Assembly: GCA_039809305.1 (NCBI GenBank)
Contig: JBDHUT010000024.1
Span: 1 to 8,484 of the forward strand
Length of the DNA stretch: 8,484 bases
DNA from: JALHNF01 sp039809305
GTDB taxonomy: Bacteria; Patescibacteriota; Minisyncoccia; Phycocordibacterales; UBA5272
Direction: 5' to 3'
Positions 1-6,710 of this stretch are shown piece by piece. How positions within the stretch are numbered: position 1 is the stretch's first letter; each line of letters starts with the position of its first letter. The notes below the pieces were generated by a model. That model had not been told where the DNA came from. It saw nothing but the letters and a program-made list of their open reading frames with translations, and searched no databases. The translations under genes were made by a program, and so were the position numbers.

Positions 1-228
1 TTGGAGAGCAGGTTGTATAACCGTGACTGTTTCAGGAGTGTGGAGGTTGAGCGCGAGGAGTTCTTTAAATTTGTCGATGGCCCCATTAGAGAGAAGGTGT
101 TGCATTCCTTTTTGGAGAGCAAGTTGTAGTGTTTCAGCAGTGTGGAGGTTGAGAGCAACAAGTTCTTTGAAACTGTCGACAGGTCCGTAAGAGAGAAGGT
201 ATCGCATTCCTTTTTGGAGAGCAGATTG
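1..228 (-). repeat. In-frame tandem coding repeats of about 102 bp
   Basis: The motif ttggagagc (plus strand) recurs at 1, 112 and 214, giving units of 111 and 102 bases. The longer unit carries a 9-base in-frame insertion near position 16. The flanking motif gcattcc recurs at 102 and 204. The two full units are alike at DNA level over most of their length, including many third positions, which suggests duplication that is recent relative to the rest of the gene. The array is cut by the window edge, so the total copy number is unknown. Confidence 0.8.
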
Positions 229-381
229 ACACTCGACAGAATCACGTAATGATCTTTTCTCTTCTTCAGTAGCCGATGCATACACTTCAAGATCTGAAGA
301 GTCAAAACAAAAACTTCCGTTTCGCCTGAATCTTTCTAACGAAGCAGTTTCAATAAACGGTATTGATGTTTTTTGTTCCAT
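1..381 (-). CDS. Tandem 34-residue repeat protein, 3' end beyond window
   Basis: An open frame of 127 codons starts with ATG at 381 and runs without a stop to the left edge, so the C-terminus is missing. I do not recognise the family. Residues 1-48 are a non-repeated, charged N-terminus with no signal peptide or membrane segment. From about residue 52 the protein is built of near-identical units of pattern ALQKGMxxLLSxGxxDxFKEL followed by xALNLHTxET. The second copy follows the first by 34 residues; the next begins 37 residues later because of a three-residue insertion. Each unit looks like two short amphipathic helices joined by a turn, so a solenoid of helical repeats (general style of TPR or PPR, without their consensus) is a reasonable inference, pointing to protein or RNA binding. 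The gene has its own -10-like element 8 bases before the ATG and lies just past a terminator, so it is a separate transcription unit. Function unknown. Confidence 0.75.
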   Translation of the reverse strand, partial: MEQKTSIPFIETASLERFRRNGSFCFDSSDLEVYASATEEEKRSLRDSVECQSALQKGMRYLLSYGPVDSFKELVALNLHTAETLQLALQKGMQHLLSNGAIDKFKELLALNLHTPETVTVIQPALQ

Positions 382-389
382 ATATACAA

Positions 390-398
390 AGTATCTCA
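390..398 (-). promoter_or_regulatory. Extended -10 promoter of the repeat-protein gene
   Basis: On the minus strand GATACT (395-390) is preceded by TGA (398-396), an extended -10 arrangement. No good -35 is visible; a poor TTGTTT lies at 416-411 inside the T tract of the preceding terminator. The hexamer ends 8 bases before the ATG, so transcription would start within a base or two of the start codon. No Shine-Dalgarno sequence could fit. Confidence 0.45.
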
Positions 399-408
399 AA
401 TTTCACTT

Positions 409-437
409 AAAAACAAAAAACACCGCCTTTTGAGGCG
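409..437 (-). terminator. Rho-independent terminator of the ncRNA unit
   Basis: On the minus strand a perfect 5-bp GC-rich stem CGCCT/AGGCG (437-433 with 428-424) closes a 4-base loop. It is followed by GTG, six T, a G and five T (423-409). The U tract lies only on the minus-strand product, so it terminates leftward transcription. It would end both the short RNA starting near 569 and any read-through from ndk and the SRPBCC gene. Confidence 0.85.
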
Positions 438-569
438 ATGGTCTTTATAGGTGTCGGAGGTGTACCTGAACTAAAAAATTCAAGTGGGATCGCTCATATG
501 TATGCCACAGCACACACGGATATCGCATTCCCGTACCAATGGTTAAGAAAGATACACATACGACACCTA
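409..569 (-). ncRNA. Structured small RNA, 6S RNA-like
   Basis: A transcript of about 160 bases is predicted between the promoter at 602-575 and the terminator at 437-409; I see no credible ORF in it. It folds as a long rod. The closing stem pairs 570-561 with 447-456 (TAGGTGTCG with CGACACCTA plus one G-U). A 3x3 internal loop follows, then 557-551 pairs with 460-466 (GTGTATC with GGTACAC). Next comes a large bubble of 18 bases (550-533) opposite 19 bases (485-467). A terminal arm then pairs 532-529 with 486-489, 527-525 with 491-493, and 517-510 with 498-505, closing a 4-base loop. A two-arm rod with a central bubble is the 6S RNA plan (ssrS), in which the bubble mimics an open promoter and binds RNA polymerase. 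On the 3' side of the bubble, CTTGAA (484-479) could instead pair with TTCAGG (470-465), a switch that recalls rearrangements described for 6S. I see neither the SRP RNA tetraloop region nor a tRNA cloverleaf. The RNA gene itself is well supported; the 6S identity rests on shape alone, at roughly 0.45. Confidence 0.7.
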
Positions 570-574
570 CTTCT

Positions 575-602
575 AGTATATAACCTGTCATTCTTCCGTC
601 AA
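575..602 (-). promoter_or_regulatory. Strong sigma70-type promoter of the ncRNA
   Basis: On the minus strand TTGACG (602-597) is separated by 16 bases from TATACT (580-575); each hexamer differs from consensus at one position. The predicted start, about 7 bases downstream, falls at 569-568, the first bases of the closing stem of the RNA. The -35 lies inside the last codons of the SRPBCC gene and the -10 lies just after its stop. This is the best promoter in the window. Confidence 0.85.
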
Positions 603-1028
603 CACCTTGAGATTATGAAGAAAATTTTTTGCCTCTAGTTCATTCACTTTAATCATTGCTGCCATTTTTACACGTTCCGCAACGGTTCGAGGAGGCTTAT
701 ACGTAACAGTGAGAGTAATATATGTCACTCCAGCATCTTCATGAAGTTCATAGTTCCACTCACTCTCAGCATCACCAAGGGTTCGAGCTGAATATATTTT
801 TGGAGATTCTATTTGCTTTACCTCCCATACACCATCAAGAGTCACACCGAGCATTTTGTACTTGTAGTTATATGTTGAACCCTCTTTCAATGGAAACTCA
901 GAGATATTGCTATTTTCTATTGATCCCGTCATTGCCTTTGGTGTTTGTGTCGGGTCGACAATAAAATCAAATACTTTTTGTATCGGAGCATGGATCATTT
1001 CACTTACCTGTACAGTGAGGTGTTCCAT
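588..1028 (-). CDS. SRPBCC/START-fold ligand-binding protein
   Basis: A 146-residue cytoplasmic protein with no signal peptide or membrane helix. The order of elements fits the SRPBCC (Bet v 1/START-like, polyketide cyclase or CoxG type) helix-grip fold. It has a first strand ending in IHAP (residues 12-15), a short helix PIQKVFDFIVDP (15-26), antiparallel strands through residue 110 (for example WNYELHEDAGVTYITLTVTY, 91-110), and a long C-terminal helix (about 117-143). Such proteins bind hydrophobic or small ligands in a cavity; some are enzymes and others carriers, and nothing here fixes the ligand. The ATG is one base after the stop of ndk and has no Shine-Dalgarno sequence, so it is probably translated by coupling from the ndk message. 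Its last codons overlap the -35 of the ncRNA promoter. Fold call fairly sure; function unknown. Confidence 0.8.
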   Translation of the reverse strand: MEHLTVQVSEMIHAPIQKVFDFIVDPTQTPKAMTGSIENSNISEFPLKEGSTYNYKYKMLGVTLDGVWEVKQIESPKIYSARTLGDAESEWNYELHEDAGVTYITLTVTYKPPRTVAERVKMAAMIKVNELEAKNFLHNLKVLTEE

Positions 1029-1029
1029 T

Positions 1030-1644
1030 TTATTCTTTCATTCCGTCAAGATTTATATCGTAAAGCATTGCTTCAGACACAAGTCTATAGTTCAAAACCT
1101 CTTCTTTTGTAAACCAAATAGAAACCTCTCTATCATATGCTTCGGGACCGTCAGCTGGGTCAGTACAGTGGATTAAATTTCGCATACCCCGACTACCATC
1201 TGTATCACACAAGAAATATGAATCAAGAGCATAGTCGCCACGAATAGTTCCGGTGTCTGCAGTAGAAGGTTCTGTACTTCCCACAATACGCTTTACTACA
1301 GCCTGTGCTTGATTTCCTTCAAGGACAAGTGAGACCACTGGACTTGCCGTCATAAAATGCACCATGGCACGAATAATATCTTTTCCATATTCAATAGCTT
1401 CTTTTTCGACAGGCATTCCAAGCTTTGTTTTATTTTCAACAATGTTCTTACCTTTTTTCTCATACCACGCATCGTCTTTGTTGTAATGTGCCCAAAGCTT
1501 TGACTCCTCAACGTGATGCATTTTCATTGCGACAATTTTAAGTCCAATACGTTCAAAACGCTGAATTATCTCTCCCACAAGACCACGCTGCACTGCATCT
1601 GGCTTTAAAATTACAAATGTTCGTTCTTTCTTCGGATGTGTCAT
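1030..1644 (-). CDS. ndk: Nucleoside-diphosphate kinase, long form
   Basis: It transfers the gamma phosphate of ATP to NDPs and dNDPs through a phosphohistidine, balancing nucleotide pools in the cytoplasm. Visible motifs are TFVILKPDAV with the conserved lysine K14, FMTASPVVSLVLEG (97-110), TGTIRGDYA with R135, and NLIHCTDP with the catalytic histidine H159. At 204 residues it is much longer than the usual 140-150. The extra sequence is mainly a charged insertion at about 55-90, a shorter one between GDYA and NLIH (about 140-156), and a longer C-terminus. The residue after the active histidine is Cys, where the common motif is H-G-S-D. All core residues I can place are present, so it should be active. 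The ATG is 9 bases after an extended -10. AGGCGG lies 3 bases before the ATG, too close for a normal Shine-Dalgarno and probably at or beyond the RNA 5' end. The SRPBCC gene follows after one base. Confidence 0.95.
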   Translation of the reverse strand: MTHPKKERTFVILKPDAVQRGLVGEIIQRFERIGLKIVAMKMHHVEESKLWAHYNKDDAWYEKKGKNIVENKTKLGMPVEKEAIEYGKDIIRAMVHFMTASPVVSLVLEGNQAQAVVKRIVGSTEPSTADTGTIRGDYALDSYFLCDTDGSRGMRNLIHCTDPADGPEAYDREVSIWFTKEEVLNYRLVSEAMLYDINLDGMKE

Positions 1645-1653
1645 ATACCGCCT

Positions 1654-1662
1654 AGTATAGCA
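1654..1662 (-). promoter_or_regulatory. Extended -10 promoter of ndk
   Basis: On the minus strand TGC (1662-1660) directly precedes TATACT (1659-1654), a good extended -10; no convincing -35 is visible. The hexamer ends 9 bases before the ndk ATG, implying a leader of only about two or three bases. It sits in the 23-base gap after the ATPase gene, so ndk can be transcribed independently of that gene. Confidence 0.6.
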
Positions 1663-1667
1663 AAAAG

Positions 1668-4397
1668 CTATCGAGGGTTGTACTTCTGGGCAATCTCAGC
1701 TTCCACTTCCCCTCTATCGCGACCAAATGCCATATATGAAAGCTCTTTAAGTTGGTTAACGATTTCGGGATTACCTTTAAAAGGCGGCACAGTAACAATA
1801 TTAAAGGGTTTTTGAGGAATACCGCGCGAAAGCATCTTTACGTAAGCATTGTAATTCTCAATTTTTAAAATATCATTAGCCGTAAAAACCGGATCAAATT
1901 GTTTTGCTAAAAATTCAGCGTCTTCAACACCTACCCGAAAGACTGCCATAGAGCCCACGTTCCCAAACACTGCACCTTTAATATTTTCAGGAATTTGACT
2001 TATATACTGGTGGGCAAGATTAAGACTAAGACGATACTTTCTCGCCTCAGAGAGAATTGATTCGATAGAATCGGTTGTTATATTTTGGAATTCATCGATA
2101 TATAAATAAAAGTCATTCATTTTTTGTCCATACATATCAACACGTGAAAGTGCAGCCATTTGTATCTTTCCAACAAGAATAAGACCAATGAGGTTTGCAT
2201 TTATATCCCCGAGACGTCCTTTTGAAAGATTTACAAGCAGAATCTTTTTGTTATCCATGATGTCTCGAAAATTAAACGCAGAGTGTTCTTGCGCAACTAC
2301 CGGACGCATAATTTCATTCGAGAGAAAATTATCGAACTTATTTGTTATGTATGGGACATAATTTTGTAAACCTTGATCACCCGTTGTTTTCTCGGCATTT
2401 GCCCAAAATTGAGACACAAGTGGATTTTTACATTTTGAAAGTTTATAGGCTCGGTAGTTTTTGTCTGAAAGCACACGTGAAATATCAAGCAGAGTATTAC
2501 CACTCTCGGGATGCTCCATCACAAGAAGTGCTGAGTTACGAAAATATTGTTCGAATGCAGGCCCACCCGCAGTCTTCATGTCAAAAAGTTTATTAAAAAT
2601 ACTTAAGAGCTCGTTGACTACAAATGTTTTTTGTTCAGGAAAACGTATATCATACTCAAGCATATTAAGCCCCATTGGACGTGCGGTATATGCAGGGTCA
2701 AAATATATAACATCCTTCATGCGATGAGGTGGAATTGCAGCTAGAATATCTTGCACGTCTGTGCCGTGTGGATCAATAAAACAACACCCGTCACCGTTGT
2801 GTATATCTTGAATGATCATGTTTTTCAAAATACTTGTTTTACCTGTTCCGGTTTGTCCAATCACATACATATGACGCACACGGTCATCGGGGGTCATATA
2901 TATTTTCGTTTCTGTACCGCGATACTTATTTATACCAATAAGTGTTCCGGACACAGGAAGATCAAGTGGTGCTGGCGCCTGTGCGGCTTGAGCGGTTTTT
3001 AACTGATTTGAACCTTCGGTTGAGCTTGGAAAATGAGCGAGTGTAGTGAGCTCCTTCAAATTAAGTGGTAAAGATTCATTTTCACGGAAAATACGATAGC
3101 TAAAGTCGTGAAATAATTTATTGTTTGCACGTGCTTTCTTTACATCAAATGTAAGTTGATTCCCTTTTGTTTCAGTAAATTGATGGAAACCAGAAATAAC
3201 ATCCTTAATGATACCCTGAGCTCTGTCTACCGTCTGAGCAGAAGCAATGACGCGAATATTAGCTTCAACAATAGTACTTTTTATTTTTTCTGATATAAGC
3301 CGTATTGCTTCTTCTTCAACATGAGAAACTTTTACTTTATCTTCTTTTTTAGTTTCGCCAAAAACAAAATTAAGTGTTTTTTTACCAACCATGTAGGCAG
3401 CACTTTGTTCTTTTACAGCTTCTTTAAGAGTCATTCCGTGTCGGATCTTATCAAGCATTTTACCATATCTTTCGATAAATTTTGCTCCCGCAGGACGAAT
3501 CAGAAACTGTATCGCTGCACCTTCACCAGTGTGTTTCAATTTCGAAAATGAACTCAGAATAACTTGTACAGGGTCAGCTTCAAACTGATCATACGTTTTT
3601 ATAGGGAGTGCGGCTGTTTCTGTAAACTCTGCCGTCATACCAAACGACGCTCCTTCATTATTAAAAATATTATAGTCATTTACCTGCTCTTTAAGCCGAG
3701 CTTTCGGATACACACCAATAATTTGTTTTTCAAAAAGCTCTCGACGTTCTCGTGGAACCGCTGCATAAAAAATAATTTCATCACTTTCCGCAGAAAGTGC
3801 AATTTCAAGAGAAAAATAATTTTTATTTGAATTATCTTTACCATCTGAAATAGCAAGCATCCCAGCATAAAATTGCTCCATGGCAGAAACAAGTTCTTTA
3901 AACGACTTCCCCTTGTCGCCACCCTCTTCTGTGGGGAGAGAAATTTCGTACAGCACCATATCCACCCCTTTCATTTCCTCTGGTACACGACGATGGTCTT
4001 TTGGATCTTGACCAGAAGCAATATACTGCACTAAAAAGCGATGGAAATCATCATCAAGTGATGGATTTTGCATTTTTTCAAGTACAGATAGCGTATTACG
4101 AAGACCTTTATCTAAAAATACACCTAAAAGCTCACTTATTTTTTCATCTGTTGCACGCGGGGCAAGGTTAAGAACAATACTCCCTACTTCAGGTTGAGAA
4201 AGAAGATGTTCTGGAGTAAGCACTTTTTGAGCAGGGATTGCTTTGTATCGTTCAACTTCAACTTTTAATATTTCTGGTGTAGATAGCCGTCCTCCAGTCT
4301 CTTTCATTTGAGCCTCATGCTCAAGTAACTTAGAACGCAAGTACGCTATCTCCTCATCAGGATTTTTAAATTGCGAAGGCACAAACGATGGATTCAT
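1668..4397 (-). CDS. VirD4/TraG-like (HerA-FtsK superfamily) ATPase
   Basis: A 909-residue P-loop ATPase. The C-terminal half (about 485-880) is a type IV secretion/conjugation DNA-binding ATPase domain. Walker A is GQTGTGKTS (514-522), followed by CFIDPHG (539-545) and YFDP (565-568). Walker B is FYLYIDEF (763-770), with D768 and E769 as Mg and catalytic residues. The glutamine-containing motif LAHQY (794-798) follows. The N-terminal half (1-480) starts with a charged, probably coiled segment (about 12-35) and has mixed alpha/beta content without recognised motifs. A low-complexity Ala/Gln/Pro linker lies near 466-480. No transmembrane helix is seen, whereas classical VirD4 coupling proteins have N-terminal ones. 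By family, it should hydrolyse ATP to move DNA or protein, or remodel a partner. No VirB, relaxase, pilin or mating-pair gene is adjacent; neighbours are housekeeping genes. It probably starts its own transcript (TATACT 7 bases before ATG). ATPase domain certain; substrate unknown. Confidence 0.9.
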   Translation of the reverse strand: MNPSFVPSQFKNPDEEIAYLRSKLLEHEAQMKETGGRLSTPEILKVEVERYKAIPAQKVLTPEHLLSQPEVGSIVLNLAPRATDEKISELLGVFLDKGLRNTLSVLEKMQNPSLDDDFHRFLVQYIASGQDPKDHRRVPEEMKGVDMVLYEISLPTEEGGDKGKSFKELVSAMEQFYAGMLAISDGKDNSNKNYFSLEIALSAESDEIIFYAAVPRERRELFEKQIIGVYPKARLKEQVNDYNIFNNEGASFGMTAEFTETAALPIKTYDQFEADPVQVILSSFSKLKHTGEGAAIQFLIRPAGAKFIERYGKMLDKIRHGMTLKEAVKEQSAAYMVGKKTLNFVFGETKKEDKVKVSHVEEEAIRLISEKIKSTIVEANIRVIASAQTVDRAQGIIKDVISGFHQFTETKGNQLTFDVKKARANNKLFHDFSYRIFRENESLPLNLKELTTLAHFPSSTEGSNQLKTAQAAQAPAPLDLPVSGTLIGINKYRGTETKIYMTPDDRVRHMYVIGQTGTGKTSILKNMIIQDIHNGDGCCFIDPHGTDVQDILAAIPPHRMKDVIYFDPAYTARPMGLNMLEYDIRFPEQKTFVVNELLSIFNKLFDMKTAGGPAFEQYFRNSALLVMEHPESGNTLLDISRVLSDKNYRAYKLSKCKNPLVSQFWANAEKTTGDQGLQNYVPYITNKFDNFLSNEIMRPVVAQEHSAFNFRDIMDNKKILLVNLSKGRLGDINANLIGLILVGKIQMAALSRVDMYGQKMNDFYLYIDEFQNITTDSIESILSEARKYRLSLNLAHQYISQIPENIKGAVFGNVGSMAVFRVGVEDAEFLAKQFDPVFTANDILKIENYNAYVKMLSRGIPQKPFNIVTVPPFKGNPEIVNQLKELSYMAFGRDRGEVEAEIAQKYNPR

Positions 4398-4404
4398 AGA
4401 TATA

Positions 4405-4431
4405 AGTATACCGCACTTTTCTAGGTGTAAA
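4405..4431 (-). promoter_or_regulatory. Promoter of the VirD4-like ATPase gene
   Basis: On the minus strand TATACT (4410-4405) ends exactly 7 bases before the ATG, so the predicted transcript starts at or next to the start codon (leaderless). A possible -35, TTTACA (4431-4426), has a short 15-base spacer and is therefore weak. The -35 lies within an inverted repeat at 4424-4441. Confidence 0.5.
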
Positions 4432-4441
4432 TTTATACACC
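4424..4441. repeat. Inverted repeat over the tatD stop and the next -35
   Basis: GGTGTA (4424-4429) is the exact reverse complement of TACACC (4436-4441), around a 6-base A/T loop. It covers the stop codon of tatD and the putative -35 of the downstream ATPase gene. It lacks a U tract, so it is not a normal terminator. An operator or an RNA 3'-end hairpin are possibilities, and chance is also possible for six pairs. Confidence 0.3.
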
Positions 4442-5245
4442 AAAAATTCTTTTTCTGTTTTCATCAAATTGTGTTTGCGCTTCTTGAAGTGATATACTCT
4501 TAAGCTCTGCTATTTTTTGGTAGATAAGTGGTACAAAAAGCGGTGTGTTTTGTATGCCACGATGTGGTACAGGTGTGGCATAAGGACTATCTGTTTCTAC
4601 CATAAGCATAGCAAGTGGTGCAGCTTTAATAACTTCGTCATAGTCATCAGAAAAAGTAATGACTCCTGTAAAAGATGTGGTAAACCCTAGAGCCCAAAAC
4701 TGCTCTGCAATAGAAAGTGTCCCGGCAAAAAAGTGCACATTACCCCGCACCACTTTCCCATGCGTATCTTTATATTTTTTTATAATAGCCAAAATATCTT
4801 CATAAGCATCCATAGACTTTTTTATTGGACGACCATGAATCATGAGAGGTAGATTAAGTTCAATTGCAAGCTGTATATGTTGTTCAAATAAATCTTTTTG
4901 GCGAGCTTTTTCGGCATCTTCTCCTGTTTTCCAACCATCATGTGCTGGCCAATAATAATCAAGTCCGCACTCACCAATGGCAACAACTTTTTTTTGTAAT
5001 GCTATTTTCTTTAATCGATCGTGATCAAAATTTTCTACCTTATCTACAGGATGTATCCCTACAGTCGCCCAAACATTTTCGTATTGAGAAGCGCAGAGAG
5101 TTGCAGCTTCGGACTCTTTATAATCAGTGCCGACCGTGATAATCCCTACACCCTTTTGTACACATTGTGTAATGAGTTCATCTCGTGTTGTGTCGTACTC
5201 GCTTCCATGTACGTGCGCATGAATATCAAAAAACCGAAACAACAT
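4433..5245 (-). CDS. tatD: TatD-family metal-dependent deoxyribonuclease
   Basis: A 270-residue amidohydrolase-fold (TIM barrel) hydrolase, the usual family length. The expected metal-site residues are present: H9 and H11 in FDIHAHVHG, E92 in IGECGLDYY, H137 in MIHGRP, H171 in VHFFAG and D219 in ETDSPY. GIHP (64-67) and PHRG (227-230) are also typical. TatD proteins are Mg-dependent 3'-5' exonucleases acting on DNA in repair or DNA turnover; substrate specificity within the family is hard to predict. Two mild deviations are VHFFAG, where HCFSG is common, and an insertion near 99-113 after the GLDYY motif. The ATG is only 2 bases after the metG stop with no Shine-Dalgarno sequence, so it is co-transcribed and probably translationally coupled. 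Linkage of metG and tatD is known in other bacteria, for example Bacillus. Confidence 0.93.
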   Translation of the reverse strand: MLFRFFDIHAHVHGSEYDTTRDELITQCVQKGVGIITVGTDYKESEAATLCASQYENVWATVGIHPVDKVENFDHDRLKKIALQKKVVAIGECGLDYYWPAHDGWKTGEDAEKARQKDLFEQHIQLAIELNLPLMIHGRPIKKSMDAYEDILAIIKKYKDTHGKVVRGNVHFFAGTLSIAEQFWALGFTTSFTGVITFSDDYDEVIKAAPLAMLMVETDSPYATPVPHRGIQNTPLFVPLIYQKIAELKSISLQEAQTQFDENRKRIFGV

Positions 5246-5247
5246 AC

Positions 5248-6705
5248 TTATGGTAAGCGATTAAAAAGAGGTTTTTCTGGAATAGTGTTTGTTTTAATAC
5301 ACCTAAGTATCTGAGCGCTTGTCTTCGGCAAAAAAGGTTCAAGGTGACGTGCAAGGATTGCAAGATCATACACTAGCGCGGTAATAAGCGCTTTTCCTTT
5401 TTCTGGCTCAACTTTCACAACCTTAAATGGTTCTGTCTCCTGAATACGAGTGTCGAGACGTTTTACCTGCTGCATACAATATGAAATTGCTTCACGAAGA
5501 TCATACTTTTCAAACGCTTCTCTGTAAGGAGTTGCAAAATGACTTGCTTGTTCGTGGAAGGGTTCAGTAATGTATGTTGAGGAAAGCTTCATGATGCGGC
5601 TCGTGAGATTTCCTATTCCATTTGCAAGTTGAGAAGAATACGAACCGCGTATATATTCTCGTGATGCCGGACTATCTTCAAAAGAAGAGAAGTCATGTGT
5701 CACCACAAAGCGAATGACTTCTTCTGAAGCATGGGCAACGTCTTTGAATTCTTCAATAAGGTCGAAAGGATTCACTACATTACCGATTGATTTACTCATC
5801 TTCTGCCCATCAGCACCCATAATAAAACCATTCACAATTATTTTTTGTGAAGGAATAATACCTGCAGACATAAGCATTGCTTGCCACATCGCCGACTGTT
5901 GACGTGTATTGTCCTTGCCACAATACTGCACTACTCCACCAGATTCATTCCACCACTTTTGAAACAATTCCATATCGTGTGGCCACCCAACTGCCGCAAC
6001 GTAGTTTACAAGCGCATCAAACCACACATACATCACATGAGCTTCATCTCCAGGCACTGGAATTCCCCATGGCATTTTTGTGGCCAGACGCGAAATACTA
6101 AAATCTTCAAGGCCACGCTCTATAAACGCCTTCATTTCATTTAAACGAGATTCTGGAAGTACAAAATCTGGATAATCTTGATATAAAGCAAGGAGCTTTT
6201 CTCCATACTTTGAATATCGAAAGAAATAATTTTCTTCATCACGAACTTCAATATCACGGTTCGGATGAATGGCACACTTACCTTCAACAAGCTCACTGTC
6301 TGTTTTTTCTAATTCACAACCAATACAATACTTCGTTTGATAATTCTTTTTATAAATATCCCCACTTGCATCTGCGCGACGCCAAAATTCTTGCGCAGCT
6401 AAAATATGATGAGGATCAGTAGTGCGAATAAAATTATTTGTAGAAATGTTTAAGATACCGACAAGTTCTTTAAAACGTGCCGCATACCCATCTACGTATT
6501 CTTGTGGGGTGACACCCTGCTTCTGGGCAGCTTCGTACAACTTTGCACCATGTTCATCAGTGCCGGTATTGAAAAAGACTTCATGTCCTTCAAGTCGTTT
6601 ATAGCGCGCCACAACATCAGCACGAATAATCTCCATAGCAAATCCAATATGGGGATCATTATTGACATATGGGAGTGTGGTTGTGATGTAAAAAGGTTTC
6701 GCCAT
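5248..6705 (-). CDS. metG: Methionine--tRNA ligase (MetRS), short form
   Basis: A class I aminoacyl-tRNA synthetase that charges tRNA-Met for initiation and elongation. Seen in order: the N-terminal strand FYITTTLPYVNNDPHIGF with the HIGH-type motif HIGF (19-22), NTGTDEHG (46-53), a zinc knuckle with C127, C130, C144 and H147, MYVWFDALVNY (225-235), and KMSKS (302-306). A helical anticodon-binding domain (about 350-485) follows, including the region SRIMKLSS. The single CxxC...CxxH knuckle resembles the Thermus-type enzyme rather than the double knuckle of E. coli. At 485 residues it ends after the anticodon domain and lacks the C-terminal dimerising tRNA-binding (EMAP/Arc1-like) domain of longer forms. 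The ATG is 5 bases after the stop of the AI-2E gene and tatD follows after 2 bases, so it is the middle gene of an operon. No Shine-Dalgarno sequence is seen before it. Confidence 0.98.
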   Translation of the reverse strand: MAKPFYITTTLPYVNNDPHIGFAMEIIRADVVARYKRLEGHEVFFNTGTDEHGAKLYEAAQKQGVTPQEYVDGYAARFKELVGILNISTNNFIRTTDPHHILAAQEFWRRADASGDIYKKNYQTKYCIGCELEKTDSELVEGKCAIHPNRDIEVRDEENYFFRYSKYGEKLLALYQDYPDFVLPESRLNEMKAFIERGLEDFSISRLATKMPWGIPVPGDEAHVMYVWFDALVNYVAAVGWPHDMELFQKWWNESGGVVQYCGKDNTRQQSAMWQAMLMSAGIIPSQKIIVNGFIMGADGQKMSKSIGNVVNPFDLIEEFKDVAHASEEVIRFVVTHDFSSFEDSPASREYIRGSYSSQLANGIGNLTSRIMKLSSTYITEPFHEQASHFATPYREAFEKYDLREAISYCMQQVKRLDTRIQETEPFKVVKVEPEKGKALITALVYDLAILARHLEPFLPKTSAQILRCIKTNTIPEKPLFNRLP

Positions 6706-6710
6706 AAATT

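Noticed and set aside
1..228. CRISPR-like or non-coding direct repeats
   Set aside because: Spacing is about 102 bases with no unique spacers, length changes are multiples of three, and the repeats are in frame within an open protein.
409..569. tRNA, SRP RNA or tmRNA as identity of the structured RNA
   Set aside because: There is no cloverleaf or CCA-like end, no SRP helix 8 GGAA tetraloop region, and no tRNA-like ends with a tag frame.
438..638. Plus-strand open frame of 66 codons across the intergenic region
   Set aside because: It overlaps the ncRNA and the end of the SRPBCC gene antisense, has no ribosome site, and gives a protein unlike any family. The minus-strand promoter, structure and terminator explain the region better.
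1657..1671. Hairpin ATAGC/GCTAT with an A5/T5 loop between the ATPase gene and ndk
   Set aside because: Five mostly A/T pairs with no following U tract. It overlaps the extended -10 of ndk, so a terminator there is unlikely.
3321..3830. Plus-strand frames opposite the ATPase gene
   Set aside because: They are antisense to a well-supported long gene, and their Phe/Lys/Ser-rich low-quality composition shows no domain or ribosome site.
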